A stretch of DNA of 46,284 nt from CAZSHG01 sp964606695 [NCBI: uncultured bacterium] (GTDB taxonomy: Bacteria > UBP14 > UBA6098): NCBI GenBank assembly GCA_964606695.1, contig CAZSHG010000023.1:1-46284 (forward strand), written 5' to 3'. Below are positions 1 to 8,254 of the stretch, piece by piece. Both the position numbers and the translations under genes were made by a program. Position 1 is the first letter of the stretch, and every line of letters starts with the position of its first letter. Under the pieces are notes generated by a model, which saw only the letters and a program-made list of their open reading frames with translations, had not been told where the DNA came from and ran no database searches.

Positions 1-74
1 GCTAACAGCACCAGGAGAATGAATTTGGCAAAGGGCCCGGTGAGAACTATCATTTGCCAGAGGCTTTTTATCAT
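1..74 (-). CDS. Partial N-terminus, MotA/TolQ/ExbB-like proton channel
   Basis: Only the first 24 codons lie in the window; the gene runs off the left edge. The peptide begins MIKSLWQMIVLTGPFAKFIL and continues hydrophobic. A short amphipathic start, a GP pair and then a first transmembrane helix is how TolQ/ExbB proteins of many Gram-negative phyla begin. These proteins form inner-membrane proton channels that energise outer-membrane processes through TolR/ExbD. The start is well supported: GGAGGGG lies 4 bases before the ATG, and a promoter candidate lies about 50 bases further upstream. The gene is separated by 185 bases from the rng operon, so it is probably transcribed on its own. The family call rests on few residues and could be wrong. 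Confidence 0.5.
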   Translation of the reverse strand, partial: MIKSLWQMIVLTGPFAKFILLVLL

Positions 75-123
75 CGACCCCTCCTATATCTCTAACAATT
101 TCTTAAATAACCTTGCGTATTCC

Positions 124-152
124 AATATATATAAGCAGGTTAGACCGCGCAA
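124..152 (-). promoter_or_regulatory. Sigma70-like promoter for the TolQ-like gene
   Basis: On the minus strand there is TTGCGC, a 17-base spacer and TATATT, placed about 50 bases upstream of the start codon at 74. The same -10 word with a 17-base spacer occurs before uppS and before the giant surface-protein gene. Confidence 0.45.
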
Positions 153-259
153 GTTCTTTCGTTTTTTAACAAGCGAATTCAATGCCACACTCGCTATAAT
201 CGACCGTTTATAATAAATATCGATATATTTCGCTACAAATCGCCCGCCGGGCGAATACT

Positions 260-1798
260 TTAGCTTGCGTATTCCTCGGTTAAGCCTTCTCCGGTATCGG
301 CGTCCAGGACGAAAAATTCGTCCGGACGGACAGTGGGATCGGGAAAACACTCCAGTCGAACTTCATAGAAGTTTTCCAGTTCGTGTAATCGCTCGCTTCC
401 CTCCGCAGATAATTCTTCCGCAACCAGCGGATGGGCAATAACCAGGAACTGTTTCTTTATAATATTCGATGCCGCGCGCATCAACCATCTCTCGAGCTTG
501 GCTATTACAGTAACCGGAGAGAAGACCGTTCCCAAACCGCCGCAGGTGGGGCAGGCGTCGGATATCCTCTCGATAATACTCTGCCGAACCCTTTGCCTTG
601 TCATAATAATCATACCGAAATCGTTTATCGGTAGGATTTTGTATCGCGCGCGGTCATCCGCCATAGCTTCCTCGAAGGCGTTTTGGAGCTTCTTCCTGTT
701 TTCTTCCACCTCCATATCGATGAAGTCGATGGCGATAATGCCGCCGAGGTCTCGCAAACGCAATTGGCGCGCAATTTCCTCCGCCGCAGAGAGATTAACC
801 TGAAGGAGAGTATCCTCATAGGATTTCCCTCGTCCGATATTCCGACCCGAGTTAACGTCGATAGCCGTTAGCGCTTCGGTGTTATCGATTACGATAGAGG
901 AACCTTTCTTGACCCAGATCTTTCGATTGAGCATATTCGAAATCTGCGGTTCGATATCGAAAGCGTCGAAAATGGGGGTGCTTTCTTTATAGAGTTTGAT
1001 TCTATCTACAAGATTGGGCACGGTTTTCTTTGCGTATTCTCGAATTTTATCGTATTCATTCTTTGAGTCGAGTATAAATTCGCTCATATCGGATGAAAAC
1101 AGGTCTCGGACCATAGCCGCTATCATGCCCTGGTCTCTGTAGAGCATAACCGGGGCGTCCAGGACTTCCGCCTTCTTCCGGATTTCCTCCGATTCCTTAA
1201 CCAGATATTCCAGGTCGCGTTCTATGGTTTCTTTGCTTTTTCCCTCGCACGCAGAACGGGCGATAATACCTGCGCTTTCAGGTTTGATTTTCTTGATGAT
1301 GCTCCTGATTCTGCCGCGCTCTTTTCTGGATTTAATTTTCCTCGAAACGCCGTAATGGCTCTGTCCGGGGATATATACCAGATAACGTCCGGGTATGGAT
1401 ATTTCCGTTGTGCCGCGCGGGCCTTTCGTTCCCATCGGCTCTTTCGTGATTTGAACCAGAATATCTTTGCCGGATTTGATTTCTTTTCTAATATCGGGTA
1501 TGTATCTTCTCCGATGTCCTTTGCGCCCTCCCGATTCGTCCTCGTCCGTCTCGGTATCTGCGTATGGGTCGTATCCGGCAACATCCGAAACGTGCAGGAA
1601 AGTGCGTTTCTCCATTCCAATATTAATGAAAGCCGCCTGGATTCCCGAAAGAACACGTTCGACTTTGCCCTTAAATATATTTCCGACCATTCTTCTCTGG
1701 TCGGGTCTTTCTACTATTAGTTCCACAAGTTTCCCGTTTTCCAGAATCGCAATTCTGGATTCGTGAACCTGTGCGTTTACAATAATCTGTGTATTCAT
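260..1798 (-). CDS. rng: Ribonuclease G/E family endoribonuclease
   Basis: A 512-residue single-strand-specific endoribonuclease of the RNase E/G family, acting in rRNA maturation and mRNA decay. An S1 RNA-binding domain spans about residues 38-125, including GNIFKGKVERVLSGIQAAF, and is interrupted by an acidic/basic insertion at about 78-100. The catalytic DNase I-like part carries the metal-binding aspartates in AIDVNSG (D314) and AIDFIDM (D358). The zinc-link CPTCGG (C416, C419), which holds the dimer interface, is intact. There is no long RNase E-type degradosome tail, so the length fits RNase G. It starts 14 bases after the DUF116 stop, with GGAG before the ATG, and is the last gene of the uppS operon. 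Confidence 0.95.
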   Translation of the reverse strand: MNTQIIVNAQVHESRIAILENGKLVELIVERPDQRRMVGNIFKGKVERVLSGIQAAFINIGMEKRTFLHVSDVAGYDPYADTETDEDESGGRKGHRRRYIPDIRKEIKSGKDILVQITKEPMGTKGPRGTTEISIPGRYLVYIPGQSHYGVSRKIKSRKERGRIRSIIKKIKPESAGIIARSACEGKSKETIERDLEYLVKESEEIRKKAEVLDAPVMLYRDQGMIAAMVRDLFSSDMSEFILDSKNEYDKIREYAKKTVPNLVDRIKLYKESTPIFDAFDIEPQISNMLNRKIWVKKGSSIVIDNTEALTAIDVNSGRNIGRGKSYEDTLLQVNLSAAEEIARQLRLRDLGGIIAIDFIDMEVEENRKKLQNAFEEAMADDRARYKILPINDFGMIIMTRQRVRQSIIERISDACPTCGGLGTVFSPVTVIAKLERWLMRAASNIIKKQFLVIAHPLVAEELSAEGSERLHELENFYEVRLECFPDPTVRPDEFFVLDADTGEGLTEEYAS

Positions 1799-1812
1799 GT
1801 TTATTTCTCCGT

Positions 1813-2580
1813 TTATTTTTCTTCTCTAAGCTCGGAAAGCATTTCCAGAGCTTTTTTCATGTCGTCCATATCGACTTCTGTATCGAAACAGGGGCCCTTT
1901 GGACGTTGGTTCGGTATCCCGTAAACCGGGAATGGATGGGCGTCGATTATCCCTGATGAAAGGTCGCGCCCACAAGCCACAGCAAGGATTATCGTCGGTC
2001 TGAAATCGGAAATGACCTTCCTGGCAAGCGTTCCTCCAGTAGCCACTCTGATTGCGGTGCCGTATTTCTCGGCTAATTCCGCAATAGACCCGATTTCACA
2101 TTTGCCGCAGTGCCTGCAGTTTTCAATGTCGAACGTGATTTTCCATTGGCACTCGTGGTGTTGTAGGCAATGGGGCAGAAGGATCAAGACTCTCTTCGGC
2201 GAAATCCTCTTGTGAAGGGCGTGTAAAAGAGCGTTATTCGTATCGACGAAAGCCTCCCGAAGTTTGTTTCTGTCGATACGTAAAATACTGCCTATGAACA
2301 GAACTACCGGGAACAAAACCCGCATAGTTATCGGTTCTCCACGATGCGGATAAAGAACGTCCCAGCCCGTATATACCGCAATAGTTATCAGCAGTAATCC
2401 CCCGCCGATAGTAACGGTAATCAAACCGGCGATTATCCAGAAAACCGCGGGAAGGCTCTTATGGATGGAATTCAGGCGGGGACTTATCAGATATACCGTC
2501 AATATGAGAAACGCCAGAACGATTAAATAAGCAATCCAGGATAAGCCAAGAAATAGATTTTTGCTGCCTTCGAATCTCAT
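1813..2580 (-). CDS. DUF116 membrane-anchored cysteine-rich protein
   Basis: This 255-residue protein matches the DUF116 family, whose biochemical role is unknown to me. Residues 10-32 and 45-70 are two membrane helices, with a further hydrophobic stretch at about 88-100. The soluble C-terminal half carries the family's cysteine set: C138 in PHCLQ, C144, a CRHCGKC cluster (C155, C158, C161), C203 in ACGRD and C231 in KGPCFD. That pattern suggests metal or Fe-S binding (inference). The start is the ATG overlapping the fmt stop codon in an ATGA junction, which implies translational coupling. A longer upstream reading frame exists but would lie inside fmt. It sits between fmt and rng in the operon. 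Confidence 0.85.
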   Translation of the reverse strand: MRFEGSKNLFLGLSWIAYLIVLAFLILTVYLISPRLNSIHKSLPAVFWIIAGLITVTIGGGLLLITIAVYTGWDVLYPHRGEPITMRVLFPVVLFIGSILRIDRNKLREAFVDTNNALLHALHKRISPKRVLILLPHCLQHHECQWKITFDIENCRHCGKCEIGSIAELAEKYGTAIRVATGGTLARKVISDFRPTIILAVACGRDLSSGIIDAHPFPVYGIPNQRPKGPCFDTEVDMDDMKKALEMLSELREEK

Positions 2581-3500
2581 TTCAATATCGTTCCCACGGG
2601 GATTTCGTTTCCAAGTAAGTAGCTCTTCGCGTCCATAGCTCTTTTGCCCGGCGGCTGTAATTTGAGGATTACGACAGCGCCGCTCCCACATGAGATAACG
2701 AGGCCGTCCTCTGGATTGGAAATAATGACCTCTCCCGGTTTTCCATCGCCAACACCAACTTTAGACCGCAATAACTTGAGCTTATGCCCCGCGTAATCGC
2801 ATAATGCGCCGGGTGTTGGGGATAGTCCTCGGATAACGTCGTGGACTTCTTTAGCTGTGCGTTCCCATTCTATGTGTCGTATCTCAGTATCGATTTTCGG
2901 CGCTTTCGTGGCTTTAGTCTCGTCCTGTTTTTTCGGTTCGATTTCTCCCGCAAAGACTCCATCGATCGTTTTCAGCAATAAATCCCCACTGATTTTTTCG
3001 ATCCGCTGGAAAAGTTCTCCCCATGTTTCATCTTGACCGATTTCGATCCTTTTTTGAAGAAGGATGTTCCCTGCGTCGGGTTTATCTACAAGGCGAAATG
3101 TCGTTACGCCGGTTTGTTCGTATCCTCGGATAATCGCCCATCTAATCGGGGCCGGGCCGCGCAGTTCCGGAAGGTCGGAAGGATGCACGTTGATAGTCCC
3201 CAATCGCGGGGCGTCATAAACCTCTTTTGGCAGTATTTTGAAAGCGACGACCACGCCCAGTTCGGCTTCGACAGAACGCACCTTATCCGCGAAATCCGGT
3301 GATTTCATATCTCCGGCTTCATAATAGGGGATACTCCTTTCGATAGCGAATTCTTTAACAGGCGTAGGAACCAGTTTCTTGCCGCGTTTTCCCGGCCTAT
3401 CCGGTAAGGTTATTACCAGAGTAATAGGGTATCCAGCTTCGACGAGTGTCTCGAGCATCCGAACAGAATATCCAGTTGTGCCTAAAAAGACGATGCTCAT
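2577..3500 (-). CDS. fmt: Methionyl-tRNA formyltransferase
   Basis: A 307-residue enzyme that formylates initiator Met-tRNA with 10-formyl-tetrahydrofolate in the cytoplasm. The N-terminal Rossmann-type domain contains the catalytic asparagine and histidine in INVHPSDLPELRGPAPI (N104, H106) and the aspartate in VDKPDAGNIL (D142). The C-terminal OB-like tRNA-binding domain follows from about residue 205. Length is normal for the family. The ATG overlaps the last bases of def (ATGA), and its stop overlaps the start of the DUF116 gene. Pairing with def is the classic arrangement: Fmt adds the formyl group that Def later removes. Confidence 0.97.
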   Translation of the reverse strand: MSIVFLGTTGYSVRMLETLVEAGYPITLVITLPDRPGKRGKKLVPTPVKEFAIERSIPYYEAGDMKSPDFADKVRSVEAELGVVVAFKILPKEVYDAPRLGTINVHPSDLPELRGPAPIRWAIIRGYEQTGVTTFRLVDKPDAGNILLQKRIEIGQDETWGELFQRIEKISGDLLLKTIDGVFAGEIEPKKQDETKATKAPKIDTEIRHIEWERTAKEVHDVIRGLSPTPGALCDYAGHKLKLLRSKVGVGDGKPGEVIISNPEDGLVISCGSGAVVILKLQPPGKRAMDAKSYLLGNEIPVGTILK

Positions 3501-4033
3501 TTTCGGTTGTATTCCTTCGAAATTAGCTTCAGGTCCTTTTTCAGCAGGCTCCGTGCGGAGAAGCTCAGATGGTCGATGAAAACCACGCCGTTGAGATGGT
3601 CGATTTCATGCTGGAGAATACGCGCCAGAAGCCCCTCCGCTTCGAACGTCCTTACGCCTTCACCCGGAAAATAGGCTTTCACTTTGACGCGATACGGTCT
3701 TTCCACGTCGATGTATAGCTTCGGGAAGGATAGACATCCTTCCTCCGCTGTCCTGGTCTCCTCGCTTTGCTCGATAATTTCAGGATTTACGAGTGCACGA
3801 ACGTCCGAATAATCGTTTTCTTTCGGGAAACTAACCAGACATATTTTACGGTCGCAATCGACCTGTTGCGCGGCGAGTCCGAGGCCGTCGTGCTCCTTCA
3901 ACTTTTCGCGCATTTTCTCGATATATTCCGCCGTCTCCGCCGATTCGGGGTTTTCTACTTCGACACCTTTCCTGCGCAATATCGGGTTGCCCCAATAGCA
4001 AAATTCCAATATTTCAGGATAGATATCGGGCAT
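3497..4033 (-). CDS. def: Peptide deformylase
   Basis: A 178-residue metalloenzyme that removes the N-formyl group from nascent proteins. All three family motifs are present in order: GLGLAAQQVD (residues 50-59), EGCLSFP with metal ligand C100, and QHEIDHLNG with metal ligands H142 and H146 and catalytic E143. In motif 1 the common proline is replaced by glutamine (AAQQ). The ATG shares one base with the yajC stop codon (TGATG), and the stop overlaps the fmt start, so it is translated in series with both. Confidence 0.97.
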   Translation of the reverse strand: MPDIYPEILEFCYWGNPILRRKGVEVENPESAETAEYIEKMREKLKEHDGLGLAAQQVDCDRKICLVSFPKENDYSDVRALVNPEIIEQSEETRTAEEGCLSFPKLYIDVERPYRVKVKAYFPGEGVRTFEAEGLLARILQHEIDHLNGVVFIDHLSFSARSLLKKDLKLISKEYNRK

Positions 4034-4350
4034 CAGCCTTCTACTTTTCCTGTGATATAGCTCTTGCCGACTTCCGCTTTGAAACCTTCGCCGAACCTGA
4101 GCGTAATTGTCTCTTCCTGAACCCCGACAACCGTTCCGATCAAACCTCCGGAAGTCATCACGCGGTTACCCTTCTGTAGCGCGCTAATCATTTCCTGATG
4201 TTTCTTCTGTTGTTTCTGCTGGGGTCGAATGAACAGGAAGTAGAAGATGACGATAATCACAATAAACGGAAGCAAGGACATGAAAATGTTGGAATCCTGT
4301 CCGCCTTCCGGGGGTGCCGCCATCAGCGGTAATACTTGAATTAAACTCAT
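4033..4350 (-). CDS. yajC: Preprotein translocase accessory subunit YajC
   Basis: A 105-residue protein with one N-terminal membrane helix at about 26-42, followed by the family signature FLFIRPQQKQQKKHQEM and the small beta domain with GDRVMTSGGL-like sequence (here GNRVMTSGGLIGTVV). YajC associates with SecDF at the Sec translocon in the inner membrane. secD and secF are not next to it here; instead it lies between comF and def. The gap to comF is 22 bases. Confidence 0.95.
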   Translation of the reverse strand: MSLIQVLPLMAAPPEGGQDSNIFMSLLPFIVIIVIFYFLFIRPQQKQQKKHQEMISALQKGNRVMTSGGLIGTVVGVQEETITLRFGEGFKAEVGKSYITGKVEG

Positions 4351-4372
4351 CTGTGCCTTTCGTTAAAGCTTT

Positions 4373-5089
4373 TTAATCGTCTAAACCGGGTCGGGCTATA
4401 CACAGAGCGTGTTCTGCTACTCCGCCCGCCCGGGCGATAGTTCTTGCCAATTCACGGGTCGTCGCGCCCGTGGTTATTACATCATCGATAATTATCAAAT
4501 GTTTGCCTCTCAAGTCGATATTTATTTCAAAAGCGTCCTCAACGTTCTTCTGGCGTTCGTCATAGTCGAGTTTAGTTTGAGAGGACGTGTTTTTTTTGCG
4601 ATGGATTCCTTTGGTTAATATTGGAATTCTGCCAAGGGACGAAATCCCCTTTGCTATAACCTCGCTTTGATTGTAACCTCTATCTCGCTTGCGTGCTTTA
4701 TGCAGTGGAATGGGAACTAAACCGTCTATCCCATCGAGAAAACCTTCCCTCGAAGCCCTGTTATAGATAATTTCACCGAAGTGAACGCCGATATCCCTTC
4801 GGTTGCTATATTTGAGAAGATGAATCAAATCCCTGACGAAATCGTCAAAACGGAAAGCTGGAACGAAACAGGAATAGGCCGGATGAGGATGTTTCGCGCA
4901 CGCCATGCCGGTTATCTCTCCGCCGCACTCCGGGCAGAAAACGCCGCTTTCGGGGTGCATCCCGTCGAGGCACATGCCACAAACGGGCGCGTCCTCGGTT
5001 CTCGAGTTGCAGATAGCGCAATGTGGCGGCCAGAGTAGGTCTAAGAAGGCAAAAAGCCCTTTTCTGAATGTTTCAAAGACTTGTAGCAT
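4373..5089 (-). CDS. comF: ComF-family phosphoribosyltransferase-like protein
   Basis: A 238-residue protein of the ComF/GntX family, linked in competent bacteria to DNA uptake and otherwise of uncertain role. The N-terminus has a double zinc ribbon of three CxxC pairs (C24/C27, C37/C40, C52/C55). The C-terminal half is a type I phosphoribosyltransferase fold with the PRPP-binding loop LIIIDDVITTGAT (about 198-210). RDRGYNQSE (about 135-143) is the other conserved family motif. Its start lies 17 bases inside the end of lgt. There are no other competence genes in the window, so a competence role is not shown. Confidence 0.9.
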   Translation of the reverse strand: MLQVFETFRKGLFAFLDLLWPPHCAICNSRTEDAPVCGMCLDGMHPESGVFCPECGGEITGMACAKHPHPAYSCFVPAFRFDDFVRDLIHLLKYSNRRDIGVHFGEIIYNRASREGFLDGIDGLVPIPLHKARKRDRGYNQSEVIAKGISSLGRIPILTKGIHRKKNTSSQTKLDYDERQKNVEDAFEINIDLRGKHLIIIDDVITTGATTRELARTIARAGGVAEHALCIARPGLDD

Positions 5090-5927
5090 TTTTCTTCTTC
5101 AAAGTATAACCGCGTTTGCCGAGAATAAACATCGCCACGCTGAAAGCAAATAAAATTAGCAGGACGATCTCGTTTACGGTGAATTTTATCGGCCCAAGAT
5201 GTCCGAGTATCTGGTTGGCCTCGTAAATCCTGAATTGATCGACCACAAATCGGTCGATGCTATATAATCCCAGAACCAGCCACGACGTGTATCCGTCAAA
5301 ATCGCGCCATTTTTCCAGCCACAGAACCAGTAAAAAAAGCAAAAAACCTGCGGCGGAAGCATATAATTGCGTGGGAAGTAATCCCGCTATCTCTTCGTGG
5401 GGATGAGTGGAGATATAATGTTGCAAGAAACTGCTCGCCGCGCCATCGGGGAAATTAATCCCGCAAGCGCAGGAGGTCGGCTTGCCGAAACAGCAACCGT
5501 TCAGGAAGCACCCGATTCGCGTTATCCCCGCACCGAGTAGAAAAGTGGGCGCGATTACATCGGCGAGCCGTGGGAAATTGATTTTCTTGATTAACGCGTA
5601 AATCGCCACGGCAACGACGACCAGAAACACGCCGCCCATCATGGAAAGCCCGGCTATACCGAACCCGCCCGGCCCGGCGAAAGGATTTACTATCTCCAGC
5701 AAATTGCCGCGAAATTCCTCGAGATGGAAGATTACATAAAATATCCTGCTACCGACAATCGCGGACACAACCACGACTATGATAAGATCGTAAATGAAGT
5801 CGCGTTTCATTCCCAGCTTATCCGCCCTCTTAAGCGCGATGAAAAGCGCGACTATAACGCTCAGAGCCATAGTCAAACCCCATGCTTTTATAGAAATCGG
5901 GCCAATCCTGAGAATCTCCGGATACAT
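5073..5927 (-). CDS. lgt: Prolipoprotein diacylglyceryl transferase
   Basis: A 284-residue multi-pass inner-membrane enzyme that transfers diacylglycerol from phosphatidylglycerol to the lipobox cysteine of prolipoproteins. The signature ITRIGCFLNGCCFGKPT is present, with the ISIKAWGL start motif and about seven hydrophobic helices. In the loop where many Lgt proteins have a histidine or tyrosine before GG, this one has GLSMMGG. I chose the ATG whose A is the last base of the uppS stop codon (TGATG), because it gives MYPEILRIGPISI, the usual Lgt N-terminus. The longer reading frame would overlap uppS by 90 bases. The operon supplies uppS-lgt-comF in series. Confidence 0.95.
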   Translation of the reverse strand: MYPEILRIGPISIKAWGLTMALSVIVALFIALKRADKLGMKRDFIYDLIIVVVVSAIVGSRIFYVIFHLEEFRGNLLEIVNPFAGPGGFGIAGLSMMGGVFLVVVAVAIYALIKKINFPRLADVIAPTFLLGAGITRIGCFLNGCCFGKPTSCACGINFPDGAASSFLQHYISTHPHEEIAGLLPTQLYASAAGFLLFLLVLWLEKWRDFDGYTSWLVLGLYSIDRFVVDQFRIYEANQILGHLGPIKFTVNEIVLLILFAFSVAMFILGKRGYTLKKKNATSL

Positions 5928-6703
5928 CAGCCGTCCCTCCTTCCTCCAAAACGCCTGTCGCGGTTGGCATAATCGAGAAGTGCCAGACAGAATTCCCTGT
6001 GATCGAAATCCGGCCATAGCGTGTCCGTGATATAAAACTCCGAATAGGCCGTCTGCCAGAGGAGGAAATTAGAAACTCGCATCTCGCCGCTGGTTCGCAC
6101 CAGTAAATCCGGGTCGGGAAGCCCGGCGGTGAAGAGTTTCGATTTAAATAATTCCTGGTCGATTTCACCCGGCGATGACTCGCCCTTTTTAACTTCTTCC
6201 GCTATGAGTCTCGCCGCACGGACTATCTCCTCGCGCCCGCCGTAATTAAGCGCGAGATTCAAAATAAGTTTCTCGCCTTTAGATGTCCTTTTCATGACCA
6301 TCTGCATCGCTTTATGCTGGGGAAGTGGCAATCCCTTGATATCGCCGGAGACGATTACTTTCACGCCCTCCTGGATCAACTCTTCCACCTCGCCGTAAGC
6401 CGACGACGATAAGAGAGACATCAGCGCACTTACTTCACTCGCCGACCGTTTCCAGTTCTGGCGGCTGAAAGTATAGAGAGTAAGAACCTCCACGCCCATC
6501 TCGTGGGCTATTTTTATACACTCCTTAGCTGTTTTAACTCCCGCCGAATGGCCTTCTTTGACCGGAAGATTATGTCTCTTCGCCCAGCGGCCATTACCGT
6601 CCATGATTATAGCGACGTGCACGGGGATATTATCGATCCGCTTTATACTGGCCTTGAGTTCGTCCAGATTAAGGTCGGTGTTTTTCGTTTCTTCAGAATT
6701 CAC
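5927..6703 (-). CDS. uppS: Isoprenyl (undecaprenyl) diphosphate synthase
   Basis: A 258-residue cis-prenyltransferase that makes the C55 lipid carrier for cell-wall and O-antigen precursors. The catalytic aspartate is D35 in MDGNGRWAKR. The C-terminal signature RTSGEMRVSNFLLWQTAYSE binds isopentenyl diphosphate and builds the dimer interface. Translation starts at a GTG, preceded by a GGCGGG stretch. It is the first gene of an eight-gene operon reaching to rng, with its own promoter candidate 38-66 bases upstream. The N-terminus carries about 25 extra polar residues before the conserved core. Confidence 0.96.
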   Translation of the reverse strand: MNSEETKNTDLNLDELKASIKRIDNIPVHVAIIMDGNGRWAKRHNLPVKEGHSAGVKTAKECIKIAHEMGVEVLTLYTFSRQNWKRSASEVSALMSLLSSSAYGEVEELIQEGVKVIVSGDIKGLPLPQHKAMQMVMKRTSKGEKLILNLALNYGGREEIVRAARLIAEEVKKGESSPGEIDQELFKSKLFTAGLPDPDLLVRTSGEMRVSNFLLWQTAYSEFYITDTLWPDFDHREFCLALLDYANRDRRFGGRRDG

Positions 6704-6740
6704 AATCTTATCCCGCCATGTGGCGATAATTTAATTTCAC

Positions 6741-6769
6741 AATATATATCGATGTATGGAGGAAATCAA
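6741..6769 (-). promoter_or_regulatory. Sigma70-like promoter of the uppS-rng operon
   Basis: On the minus strand there is TTGATT, a 17-base spacer and TATATT, ending about 38 bases before the uppS GTG. No other good promoter lies between uppS and rng, in agreement with one transcript. Confidence 0.5.
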
Positions 6770-6779
6770 CTTAAAAGGA

Positions 6780-8213
6780 TTACTCAACGACGACCAGCCG
6801 TTTCGAGGTTTTTATCTCGCCGTCGATTAGAAGCGTAGCAAGATAGACGCCGCTTGCCAGCTCGTTTGAATTAATACGCAACGTGGTTCTTCCGGAGGGA
6901 ATCATCCCGCTTTTCAACGGCGTTTTGGCAAGACGTCCGTTAATGTCGTAAAGTCTGACCTCCACGAAAGTAGGCGATGGGACGAAGACCGACATTTCGG
7001 CCACGCTGTTAAAAGGATTTGGATGAATCGAGATGTCAAAACCTGTTGGGAGTGAGTTTCTCCATTCGCGAACAAAAAGTTCGTGAAGTTCATAATAAGC
7101 CGTGATCACGCGATCGACGAAGTCCTGTTGAAGAGAAACCAGCGCACTAGTATCTTCAAAATAGGACGGCCCCGTTCCATATACGTCCTCGACCTCCGAA
7201 TAGATCATCTCTTCGCAAGAATAGTAAAATGCAAGTAGGTCGGCGAGGGGATAAGTGTTGACGGTCATCGGTGTCGTATAAACGAGAGATTTGAACTCGT
7301 TAGCGAGCTGGCATAGTTCGCTTCCCATGGGCGAACATAGTTCCTCAGGGACTTCACCCGCTTGAACCCATAACGGCACCGGTATGGCGACTATCGGTTG
7401 GCCTAAATACTCCCAGATAACTCCCGGCGCACCTGTTTTTCCGACACCTTTGATTACCGTAGCGCTGGAGGTGTAATACCTGTTCAGGGTATGTTCTGTG
7501 CTGATAACTCCCGGCGGCATAGATCCGTGAGTTCCCGTGAAGGGGAGGGGATACGGGTCGAAATCGTAAGCGACAAGGTCGCGTGCCATTATGAAGAGGA
7601 AAAGATAGGGATCGATCGTCCCGGAAATGCTAATGATATCTTCGGCTCTGGCGCGTCTCTCCTCTCCAACAAGAGTATCCGAACCGCAGTCGGCGTAATT
7701 AGTCCTGATTAGCACGCCGTCTGGCGAGTCCGCGGCATCGTAACGGACATAATCGTATCTGCCGGCCTCGAAAACGGCGGAGCCGCCAAAGGCGTCTATT
7801 ACACCGTAACAATGAGTGGATCTTCTGCCCGCGTCATCTGTGCTGTCCAGATATGCTTCGAAATCGTCGATTGTAAGACAATTCGACAGCGCCCAATACA
7901 TTATCTCGCCGTCGTCCGGGCCTGTAGTGCCCCATGTGCCCTGGTTATATGTATCCGTGTTGACGATACCAAATCCGACGTCGTTCAATCCTGCCCATGC
8001 CCGGTGAGTCTCGCCTTTGTAAACATTGGAGATGAACTTGTAAGGAGAAGTATCGAAAAAGCGCATTTCCTGGTCGGTATTATGGACGTCTCTGTTTTTC
8101 CAGAGAATGGGATATCCCCCGGTAGCCTGAGAGACAACCGCTATCGTGCAGGATAAAGATATTCCGGCTACGAATAATATCAGGATGAATGATTTTTCGA
8201 AAACTCTGTTCAT
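6780..8213 (-). CDS. Secreted Ntn-hydrolase (C45/C69-like) with PNPFN sorting tail
   Basis: A 477-residue exported protein. A signal peptide covers residues 1-21, and the first mature residue appears to be C22 in LSLS|CTIAVVS. The following PILWKNRD motif matches the start of C45-type acyltransferase and choloylglycine-hydrolase-like Ntn enzymes, in which the N-terminal Cys is the nucleophile that hydrolyses amide bonds. I infer that signal peptidase exposes the nucleophile. The substrate is unknown. The last 85 or so residues form a beta-sandwich sorting domain starting ISIHPNPFNSVAEM and ending SKRLVVVE, as in type IX secretion cargo. No Shine-Dalgarno is seen, and the promoter lies so close that the mRNA may be leaderless. 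It stands alone between the uppS and HEAT-protein genes. Confidence 0.75.
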   Translation of the reverse strand: MNRVFEKSFILILFVAGISLSCTIAVVSQATGGYPILWKNRDVHNTDQEMRFFDTSPYKFISNVYKGETHRAWAGLNDVGFGIVNTDTYNQGTWGTTGPDDGEIMYWALSNCLTIDDFEAYLDSTDDAGRRSTHCYGVIDAFGGSAVFEAGRYDYVRYDAADSPDGVLIRTNYADCGSDTLVGEERRARAEDIISISGTIDPYLFLFIMARDLVAYDFDPYPLPFTGTHGSMPPGVISTEHTLNRYYTSSATVIKGVGKTGAPGVIWEYLGQPIVAIPVPLWVQAGEVPEELCSPMGSELCQLANEFKSLVYTTPMTVNTYPLADLLAFYYSCEEMIYSEVEDVYGTGPSYFEDTSALVSLQQDFVDRVITAYYELHELFVREWRNSLPTGFDISIHPNPFNSVAEMSVFVPSPTFVEVRLYDINGRLAKTPLKSGMIPSGRTTLRINSNELASGVYLATLLIDGEIKTSKRLVVVE

Positions 8214-8222
8214 ATCATATAT

Positions 8223-8251
8223 ATTATTGCTTTTTTCAAGTCATTTGTCAA
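8223..8251 (-). promoter_or_regulatory. Promoter of the Ntn-hydrolase gene (possibly leaderless)
   Basis: On the minus strand there is TTGACA, a 17-base spacer and AATAAT. The -10 box ends only 9 bases before the ATG at 8213, so transcription would start at or within about two bases of the start codon. Confidence 0.5.
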
Positions 8252-8254
8252 CTA

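Noticed and set aside
240-256. Terminator after rng
   Set aside because: The CGCCC/GGGCG palindrome has a very short loop and no T-run on the minus strand.
84-350. 88-codon minus-strand frame overlapping the end of rng
   Set aside because: Runs out of frame over the rng 3' end and has no recognisable domain or ribosome site.
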